DNA of 15,595 nucleotides from Phoronis ovalis (Eukaryota > Phoronida > Phoronidae): the NCBI GenBank assembly GCA_028565635.1, contig JAOXYB010096826.1:1-15595 (forward strand), in the 5' to 3' direction. This document shows positions 8,965-15,595 of this stretch, piece by piece; positions within the stretch are counted from its first letter, which is position 1; each line of letters begins with the position of its first letter. A program made the position numbers and the translations under genes. The notes under the pieces were generated by a model. That model was given only the letters and a program-made list of their open reading frames with translations. It was not told the origin of the DNA and did no database searches.

Positions 8965-9078
8965 CTCACCGAATTTTGATTTTCGGCGAGTTATCCACTC
9001 CCGTTATTTCGCCTTTCGGCGAGTAATCTTAATTGTCAATTCTGTTTTCGGCGAGTTGGCTTTCAGCTAGTTATCCGG
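8965..9078. promoter_or_regulatory. Repeated TTTCGGCGAGT motifs, upstream of EFR3
   Basis: TTTCGGCGAGT(T/A) occurs at 8981, 9014 and 9046, with a variant TTTCAGCTAGTTATCCGG at 9061. Copies 1 and 4 share the extension TTATCC. ACTCACCGAA at 8965 is an inverted copy that pairs with the first motif. Spacings are 33, 32 and 15 bp. The cluster lies about 150-270 bp 5' of the putative EFR3 ATG, where a promoter would be. A regulatory role is inference; a mobile-element fragment is equally possible. Confidence 0.4.
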
Positions 9079-10192
9079 TTCCCTACTAACTACAATAAAT
9101 TCATAAATTCCAATAAAATATTCTAACGACTTGTGTCAGTTTGAGAGTCGACCATTTCAAAAATGAGGTGCTCATGTCATTTAGGCGTATGGGGTAATTT
9201 TTAGATCAATATACAGACTAACTGGAAAAAATTGGAATTAATTGTGTTAAATTCCTATTAATATGCTTTTTTCCCTAAATTGTTTACTGGACTGGTCTTG
9301 TTTTCTTTTACACAGGTTATTAATTTATTCCAGACTGCTGTAGGAGTTCCGTTATATATAGGCAGCAAACCTAATATTTAGGTTTTTTCCTTATTCGGAC
9401 CTCGATCCTTTTTTGTGAGGTGGATCATTAGAGGCCATCTATCAGTAATCCCTGCCTTTGCTAAAAGGCAATATAGTTCTTAAAGTCTTTGATGAGGGGG
9501 TCAAAAAAGTTGATCCTCTCATACGGAGGTGTCTAAAATTAGGGTTTGATACATCAACTTTCCAAATTTACCGTCCCCCCTTCCTCAAATAATGACAAGC
9601 CCCTAATGAATTTAAATTGTCTTTTCTGAATCAGCAGAGAGCAGGTTTAAAATTTTTGCTTTGTGTACATATCCTAGAATGATTTCTGTACATTTGATAA
9701 AAATAACTAAACTGTTTGCAGGCAAAGTGGTGATGTGAAATGAAATCCAACAATATCACAGTTCTCTGTATTTGTGGATGAATTGGTCAAGTGCGTGGAA
9801 AACTGAGAGTTGGATCTTTCACAAATGCTATCAGTTGGGTTTGTTGTTACATCACCAAATGCATGCTGTATAAGAATTTTTGTATTGTACGAGCTTTTCA
9901 TCAATAGTGCATGTTTCTGATAAGCAGCTACAACTGTTTTTTAGGACATAAGTTTGATGACAGCCTTGTAGTAAAATAATGTATTGATCACTTCTACCGA
10001 CGTTAGCTTTCTATCTCTTGCACATGTTCACACAGAACATAACTTAAGCAAATAAGATGCAATCCTATGTATAGTTTGTATTGATATAAGCATTGTAACC
10101 ACTAGGATAATCATTGAAATACAGGATACAACAAATGTATGTAAATTTACATGCAAATCGTAATATTCAGAAAATGAAAACTAGCAAAAGAG
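9079..10192. other. Intergenic region between EFR3 5' end and the GPCR
   Basis: Apart from the repeat at 9380-9605 this is AT-rich spacer, and it should include the GPCR 3' UTR. No AATAAA was seen on the minus strand just past the GPCR stop. A minus-strand open stretch (9707-9957) follows a possible CTGCTTATCAG acceptor (its G at 9917) but has no recognisable product. Confidence 0.5.
9380..9605. repeat. Probable interspersed repeat fragment
   Basis: GC-richer blocks break the AT-rich background: GGACCTCGATCC, a GAGGTGGATC block, GATGAGGGGGTC, GTTTGATACATCAAC and a CCGTCCCCCC tract followed by TCAAATAATGACAAGCCCC. The alternation of G-rich and C-rich blocks resembles nonautonomous repeats seen in marine invertebrates. 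Ends and family are not defined here. Confidence 0.3.
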
Positions 10193-11233
10193 TCAAATCT
10201 TTTCTGTTACTGCCTCTGCTGCATTATTCACTTCATAAACAGTTTTCTCATTGGAAGATCCACTGTTGTTTCTATCACTTGATGTGCCACCACATAGCAT
10301 CTGCCGGAAACGATGGCGAAAAGTCTTATGCGCAAAACTGTAAATAATTGGATTGACACAGGAGTTGAAGTGCATCAATCCAAAAAATGTGTAACCTAAA
10401 GTAAAGTTTACATTACGAGATAATCCAGTTGTACCGAGTAAATTCATAAGCAAGTTTGGAACTACACAAATTGTGAAGACAATAAGTACGATCGCCATCA
10501 TCCTTGTTAAACTCTTCTGGCGTGCAATTTGACTTGGCCCACAACACATTCCAATTGTGACAGCAATGTAAAGGATATAGCACAACATTAATTGTGCACC
10601 ACCCCATAAGATGACTGTTGCTTGTCGCATTTCTGGCAGATATTGAAAGTGCATTAAGCAAGGTTTCTTTGGGTTGTAAGTCATCAAATCTGACATCGCA
10701 GTGCTAACATACAGCGGAACAGACGTTAGAATCCAGGTTAGTATGACAAAAAAAACAGCTTTCCAATGCGACATAATCTTGTGATATCTCAGTGGCCACA
10801 TTGTTGCAATTAAACGATCAGCTGCAACAAGAACAAGAGTTGTTGCGGACCAGGTTAGCGGTTGACTGATGCTGAGCATTCCTGCTAGGCACAGTGCTTT
10901 GTCCTGGTAATGTGGTGGGATTGGGTAATTGGGATCCATAATATTGGGAATCACATTCTTGTAGACATGCATTGGAATAGTAAACACGCCCAGCACCAAA
11001 TCTGCAATGGCCAGTGCAACAATGAACACATTGTGTGGTATAGCGCGTATCTTATAACTCTTGCAATATGTTATCAGCACCAATACGTTACCGACAACAC
11101 TGAGTAAGAAAAATATGCATTCGACTACTAACAAAACCCAGGCAGCTTCTGGTGACAAATGCTGAATCAGTTGAAATGTTCGTGGGCCACTTTGATTTGC
11201 TGGTGGCATTGCCATTGTACTGTTACCATCCAT
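10193..11233 (-). CDS. Orphan class A (rhodopsin-like) G-protein-coupled receptor
   Basis: A single-exon ORF of 346 aa, ATG 11233 to TGA 10195-10193. An in-frame TTG at 11260 gives a longer frame, but 11233 is the first ATG after the upstream stop and has A at -3 and G at +4. Seven hydrophobic segments lie at about 30-57, 68-91, 112-138, 157-179, 203-229, 243-267 and 277-300. Class A landmarks: Asn49 (GNV, 1.50), Asp78 (LAIAD, 2.50), Cys115 (3.25) with Cys192 in loop 2 for the disulfide, Asp139-Arg140-Leu141 (DRL for DRY), Trp167 (4.50), Pro259 (CVVP for CWxP) and NPIIY 294-298. Helix 8 (FRHRFRQML) ends at Cys314, a likely palmitoylation site. Asn4 and Asn13 are N-glycosylation sites in the short N-terminus. 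Position 3.32 is Ile, so it is not a canonical amine receptor; the third intracellular loop is short. Ligand unknown. Confidence 0.93.
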   Translation of the reverse strand: MDGNSTMAMPPANQSGPRTFQLIQHLSPEAAWVLLVVECIFFLLSVVGNVLVLITYCKSYKIRAIPHNVFIVALAIADLVLGVFTIPMHVYKNVIPNIMDPNYPIPPHYQDKALCLAGMLSISQPLTWSATTLVLVAADRLIATMWPLRYHKIMSHWKAVFFVILTWILTSVPLYVSTAMSDLMTYNPKKPCLMHFQYLPEMRQATVILWGGAQLMLCYILYIAVTIGMCCGPSQIARQKSLTRMMAIVLIVFTICVVPNLLMNLLGTTGLSRNVNFTLGYTFFGLMHFNSCVNPIIYSFAHKTFRHRFRQMLCGGTSSDRNNSGSSNEKTVYEVNNAAEAVTEKI

Positions 11234-12272
11234 ATTGTCAATTAAACAATACTTTTCCAAAAATGTTAAAAAATCTTCAATTTTCTTGTTCCTTGGTTTA
11301 CTAGCTTTGTTAACACTTTTGCACCAATAAGTTTGGCTTTAGTTAAAAATTGTCCTTATTGTAACTCTATAATTAATCAAAATGTTCCGTATTACAATAT
11401 TTTATAATGATGCACAAATTCCTTTGCGTATCTTCTTCGTAATTTCACTAACAAATGGTCTCAGCAGCTTAAAGATAATGTATTTTGCAGTGTAGAAAAA
11501 TCCTCAAGTGTAGCATGCATGCAGTTCTCAACTGTGCTGCACAAACTGACCTACAAAGTACTCAATTTAGTATGCTTATATTACGCTCAGCCAACCTTGC
11601 CTCTATTATCCTTGCTTATTATTACACTAGATTTGTTATGCACATTAATGATGAAGCTGTGCCAGGCACCAATACATAGCAATTAGACAAGTTATTAGGT
11701 AAGAAGGTGTACTTTCTTCTTAAAAAATAAACGTGTCATTCTCATTAACGGCTATAATGAGTTTTTGAAGGTGACTAAGTTATTCTTTTTCTTATAAAGT
11801 ATAATTTCAATTTTTAATACCCTTTTGTGTTTAAAATTTTAGAAGCTGTCAATAGAATTTTTATACAGGCCTAATAATAACTTGAATATGAATAGAGCAC
11901 AATCACTGGAGCTTTTTCAATAGCCACTTTACCTATTATAAGTATAAGCGAATTTGGACCCTTTTTTGGAATAAATAAATTGTTTCCTACTGAGCAGTCA
12001 CCTGTGCGGGCTTTATAATTGTGATCGAATGAATAAGGTAATTTTAAAAATCTTATCAACCCTTTAGAAATAGACTGCAATCAATAGTGTTTATAAATTA
12101 AGCTGAAAAAAAACGCCATATATAAAACATAGAATCTGGACTCGGAGTTTGGGAGGGTTGCTGTTATTTAGCAATAAAAGTCCACAAATAAAAGTGATTT
12201 TACAGCAGCTCTATATTTACTAATAAATATATATTTCTGTCATGCTGTATATTTTTGAAATGCATTTTTTTT
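11234..12272. other. Intergenic, upstream of the GPCR
   Basis: AT-rich. It should contain the GPCR promoter and 5' UTR in the first few hundred bases, but I see no convincing TATA or initiator. Open frames at 11485-11679 (plus) and 11871-12080 (minus) show no family features. Confidence 0.6.
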
Positions 12273-12577
12273 ATCGCATTCGCGAACCTATATCCTACCA
12301 TTCGAACCCATTTTCCGGGTTTCGCACCAAAATTCCTGCTACTCAAACCGTCATTTCCGTAGACTCGCGTAAGTTGCCAGGAACTCACACAGATTTTCGT
12401 ATGACGACGGAATAAATGCATGAACATTACTTGTATTATTTCTGAATCGTAGGAAATTGTCCGAGTTCCTGGCAACTTACGCGAGTTTACGGAAATAACG
12501 GCTCGAGTAGCAGGAATTTTGGTCCGAAACTCGGGAAATGGGTTCGAATGGTAGGAAACAGGTCCGCGAATGCGGAT
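12273..12577. mobile_element. Foldback (long inverted-repeat) element
   Basis: Two arms of about 118 bp, 12273-12390 and 12459-12577, are reverse complements at roughly 85-90% identity by eye, around a spacer of about 68 bp. Shared blocks include TACCATTCGAACCCATTT, ACCAAAATTCCTGCTACTC and ACTCGCGTAAGTTGCCAGGA. The arms are CpG-rich against the AT-rich flanks. Within the right arm and spacer edge a unit like TCGAATGGTAGGAAACAGGTCCG recurs in diverged form near 12446, 12505 and 12544, so the element is built from short repeats. No transposase. It abuts the 5' edge of the LINE fragment. Confidence 0.7.
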
Positions 12578-12599
12578 TGACGGTTCGAGTTTACGCTGG

Positions 12600-13458
12600 T
12601 TAGGTAGGCCTGAAAAATACTCCACACAATTTCGGCTGGATATTAAAATCAAAACAAGAACAATTATGTATTGGAGAAATATCATGTCGTTTAATGAAAA
12701 CAAACTGTCTAGTGTTATATATAAGATTTTATATGACTTGAATATTAAAATGTATTTATTTCAGGTTGGCTAGATTTTGTTAGGAGAACATTGCAAGATT
12801 GCGGAATGAATATCATTTGGTTAACACAGGAAGTGCCTTGTAAACTGTGGCTGAAAAATGCAGTTTCCTTGAAATTAAAAGACCAATTCAAACAAACTTG
12901 GCATCATGAGCTGCTAAATTCTAATATGTATTCTAATTACAGAATCTTCAAAAATGTTTTTTCAGATTGTGTTGAACCATATTTGATTAATTTAAATGGA
13001 ACTTTTAAAAAGATTTATTGTAAATTTAGATGTAGGAATATTGGTTTACCAGTACAGTTAGGTTTATACCACCATGTTGATTACAATCATAGATTACGTA
13101 TTCTGCGTAACAACGGTTTAATCAGTGATGAATTTCACTATTTATTCGAATGTCCCTACTTTATTATTGAAAGAAAGTTTTATTTAAAAAGTATTATTAT
13201 CAACACCCTTCCAGTTTTAAGTTTCAAAAAATGATACAATATGTTGACAAAAACTATACATTATTATTCAGAACATTTGCAAATTTGTAAAATATGTTGC
13301 AACCAAAATTTCACTATAGAGAATTGTAAATTTGTTAATATTTGTTACTTTTTAGTCTCCTTTTGAGACACCTTTTTGTAACTGTATTTAAGTGTAATAT
13401 CTCTTGTGGCCTGAAAAGGGCTTTTTTGATAATAAACGAATTTAATTGAATTGAATTG
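12600..13458 (+). pseudogene. 3' end of a second LINE: reverse transcriptase C-terminus plus 3' UTR
   Basis: The plus strand encodes the C-terminal part of a LINE ORF2: LDIKIKTRTIMYWRNI and KLSSVIYKILYDLN (about 12635-12745) in one frame. A frameshift near 12750-12760 follows, then GWLDFVRRTLQDCGMNIIWL (from 12764), KDQFKQTWHHELL, NYRIFK, RCRNIGLP and ISDEFHYLFECPYF (about 13117-13160), ending at TGA 13232-13234. The DEFHYLFECPYF zinc-knuckle-like motif is typical of C-termini in L2/CR1-like elements of marine invertebrates. After the stop, a 200-bp 3' UTR carries AATAAA at 13431 and ends in a TTGAA-type tail (13438-13458). The RT catalytic core and endonuclease are missing. It is 5'-truncated, as is usual for LINE insertions. 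The longest intact frame is 12791-13234 but coding similarity starts before it. Confidence 0.83.
13438..13458 (+). repeat. TTGAA-type microsatellite tail of the LINE
   Basis: Consecutive AATTGAATTGAATTG units directly after GATAATAAACGAA mark the 3' terminus of the LINE. Some LINE clades end in such short repeats instead of poly-A. The host sequence resumes at about 13459. Confidence 0.75.
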
Positions 13459-13459
13459 T

Positions 13460-14384
13460 TTTGTTTTAAAATGAACTAGATACAGTAGTTACTATAGAGG
13501 TAGTAATGTTGCTGACTTGTAGGATCTTGTGAGTCTTGAAGTATATAATCATTTTACAGTCACTGCATACATTGTTTTAAAAAATACATAGATATATAAA
13601 TCCTACAACAGATTAATTAATTGACTTTATTTATTAGTTTATTTATGTTTGCATTCATAAATAAAAAATACCCAGTACCTTTCGGAACAACTTATTGGAA
13701 CCACAATACAACCTTCTTGCAAAATTTTGAACAGTTAAATGAAAAGATTACATAGCAGAAGTATTCGTTTTTGAGAAGGTAGTAATTTGAAGACTATGAA
13801 AATTTACTTTTCCTATCTGATACATGCAGCAAGTGGACTCTTTTGTATAAAAGCTTTTTTAAAACACAAACTTCAATAGTCTAACACCCCTACATATACA
13901 AAACTGAAACTTGGTCAAAATTAACTCTCTCAGATTTTTAAATTGTGCCATTCGAAAGTTATGACTCTTCGTAGTTCAAGAGCAAGAAAAAAATTCATTT
14001 TTCTGACACCCATATATCTAGAAGCACTTAAAAATGGAGAAAAATTTGAGTGAAATCTGAGATACTTTATTAGAGATCCCTATTGAAATTAAATTTTAGC
14101 AATGTTTCAGCTTTGCATCTGTAGAGGTTTTGAACTTATATATTTTTTGAAGTGAGGTTTCACCGAAAATGGATTCCTTGCTTACATTATTACATGAAAA
14201 ATACAAGTAAAGTACGAAAGTAATTTTAGATAATCATTATTAGTACCTTTCCAAAAATATATAATTTTATTAGTAAATATATATATCTTTTTAATTAACT
14301 ACCCAAAATTATCCTCAAAGTATAAAGTGCGAATAAGTTGCCCGAACGGGACTAGTCACCCGTGTGCACATAGTTAGTGCGCAT
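13460..14384. other. AT-rich spacer, nothing recognised
   Basis: No coding signal, RNA gene or repeat boundary was identified on either strand. There are low-complexity TTTATTTATT-type stretches near 13625-13660 and an AT-only patch near 14250-14300. Confidence 0.6.
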
Positions 14385-14690
14385 ATTTCAGCTGACAGAC
14401 GTCGCCGAATGATTTATTAAGCATGAGAAATATTTTTTTTGCTAAAATTTCAGCTGACAGCTAAGACTATTTCAGCTGTCAGATGCGGTTGACTGGCAAT
14501 GGGAAACAGGACTGACTTTCTAAAGCAACGTCGCCAAATCATTTATTTAAGCGTGAAGAACTCTTTTTTCTCAAGTTTCAGCTGACAGCTGAGGCAATTT
14601 CAGATGGCAGATACCGTTTTGCCACATATCCAGCTGGCTAGTGAATTTGAAAAAAACAGCTTCTATGTGAATTGGGAACAGATATGGCCT
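14385..14690. repeat. Diverged tandem duplication (~129 bp) with clustered CAGCTG sites
   Basis: ACGTCGCC(G/A)AAT(G/C)ATTTATT...AAGC(A/G)TGA begins at 14399 and again at 14528, 129 bp apart. Each is followed by a T-run, TTTCAGCTGACAGCT, and a second imperfect TTTCAG(CTG/ATG)(T/G)CAGAT. The second copy is extended and more diverged, and a weak third echo may start near 14703. Six CAGCTG hexamers lie at 14389, 14451, 14473, 14579, 14586 and 14631. CAGCTG is an E-box form and also the palindromic core of the repeat, so a regulatory meaning is not established. Confidence 0.65.
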
Positions 14691-14699
14691 TCCAAGCTT

Positions 14700-15415
14700 C
14701 CAACAACTGGTTTATATGCGCATGAAACATGTAAAAAATATGTTCGCTATATAAACCCTACAAAAAAATTATGTTCCTAAAACAATTCAAGTTGGAAACA
14801 ACTTTCTTTAATTTATTGTTGTTTTAAATGTGGCAAAAGTGATATATAACATTGACTAACTTTTTCCGAGTTTATTGTGTCAATAAAACAAATAATAAAT
14901 CAATTCGTAATTAATGTCATACAATGTCCACAAATAGTACTTGTATATAATAATAAATTGTAAATTAATAAAATGTAATAATAATTTAATAAGTGGTAAA
15001 CTCAAACTTGCGCCAAATTTACGCTCACATATTGCTTCACCCGAAACGTTAACTATACGTGTATATATAGGATGTCGGAAATACCTGAGTTAAATTACAA
15101 TTAAAGATATTATACAAACAATCAAACTGAAAACATGCAAAGTGAACGGCTTTTAAACATTGACAACATGCAACTTATCTCATAATTAACTCAATAAAGA
15201 AATTAAAAAATACATAATTTTTATCTAAAACATGTCATAAAGGCATGAGATATCAAGATTTGTACTGTAAATGTATTGCGAGTTTGTTAATTGATATATC
15301 GGTGAATTATTTGGGAAAACTGTGTTGAATGGCGAATGAGGTGTAAAAATTGCTGGTGAATGGTGATCTGTGGGGGTATACACTCCCCTCGTATTTTATA
15401 TAGTCACTATAAGTA
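14700..15415. other. AT-rich spacer, nothing recognised
   Basis: Very AT-rich, especially 14860-15000. No ORF above background and no structured element seen. Confidence 0.6.
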
Positions 15416-15595
15416 TATCAACATTAAAATCACAAAAAAATGTAGTCAGCATAAAATCACCAAAAATTGGATATTTTAAAAATAGATATATTTTATTTAT
15501 ATCAACATTAAATTCACAAAAAATTGGATATTTTAAAAATAGATATATTTTATTTATATCAACATTAAATTCACAAAAAATTGGATATTTTAAAA
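15416..15595. repeat. 57-bp tandem array, truncated by the window edge
   Basis: TTGGATATTTTAAAAATAG starts at 15467, 15524 and (partly) 15581, exactly 57 bp apart, and the two full intervals look virtually identical. An earlier partial unit (ATATCAACATTAAAATCAC from about 15416) carries an insertion of about 27 bp that itself repeats the AAAATCAC motif. The unit is almost pure A/T. Near-identity between copies suggests recent expansion. The array continues beyond the window. Confidence 0.9.

Noticed and set aside
10114-11107. Plus-strand and alternate-frame ORFs within the GPCR region
   Set aside because: Shadows of the receptor gene in other frames, with no independent features.
11234-11260. 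GPCR start at 11260
   Set aside because: The codon there is TTG, not ATG. The first in-frame ATG after the upstream stop is at 11233 and has a good start context.
12535-12600. GGTTCGAAT/GGTTCGAGT as a tRNA or SINE B box
   Set aside because: No matching A box or cloverleaf around them; they belong to the repeated unit of the foldback element.
12200-12703. 167-codon minus-strand ORF
   Set aside because: It is an accidental reading through both arms of the foldback element and the antisense of the LINE; residue patterns mirror the inverted repeat.
15416-15595. CRISPR-like array
   Set aside because: The units are contiguous 57-bp tandem repeats without variable spacers, in an animal genome.

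Overview
This is a nuclear segment from an invertebrate animal. It is AT-rich, has spliced genes with GT-AG introns, and carries non-LTR retrotransposon remnants and foldback repeats. Nothing in it looks bacterial: there are no operons or ribosome binding sites. The phylum cannot be fixed from the sequence. The repeat types (a CCCGGGG-ended hairpin element, and a LINE whose 3' end is a TTGAA-type tail) suggest a non-insect marine invertebrate, but that is only an impression.

Left half, minus strand: the 5' part of an EFR3 (Drosophila rolling blackout / StmA) gene. Four exons are clear: 3691-3886, 3166-3316, 1636-1757 and 902-1042. They join in frame with canonical splice sites and give about 200 residues that read collinearly with animal EFR3 N-termini. 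A probable first coding exon of only four bases (ATG G, 8809-8812) lies 4.9 kb upstream. It would give the N-terminus MGCCGS, a possible myristoylation plus palmitoylation signal. The rest of the gene runs off the left edge. EFR3 is the plasma-membrane anchor of the PI4KA (PI4KIIIalpha) complex, which makes plasma-membrane PI4P.

Intron 1 of that gene (3887-8808) holds most of the left-side mobile DNA: an antisense, decayed LINE reverse transcriptase (about 4440-5800) that has lost its catalytic block, a 280-bp hairpin MITE (7145-7424), a 15-base G run, and several GC-richer palindromic repeats. About 150-270 bp upstream of the putative EFR3 start codon, TTTCGGCGAGT-type motifs recur four times.

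Middle, minus strand: an intronless class A G-protein-coupled receptor (10193-11233, 346 aa). It is complete and lies in the same orientation as EFR3, 1.4 kb upstream of it. It has no Asp3.32, no Trp6.48, no Pro5.50, and DRL in place of DRY, so it is best called an orphan rhodopsin-family receptor. The two genes have no evident functional link beyond acting at the plasma membrane.

Right third (11.3-15.6 kb): no host gene recognised. It holds an inverted-repeat (foldback) element (12273-12577), the 3' end of a second LINE (about 12600-13458), a diverged tandem duplication of about 129 bp rich in CAGCTG sites (14385-14690), and a 57-bp tandem array running off the right edge (about 15416-15595).
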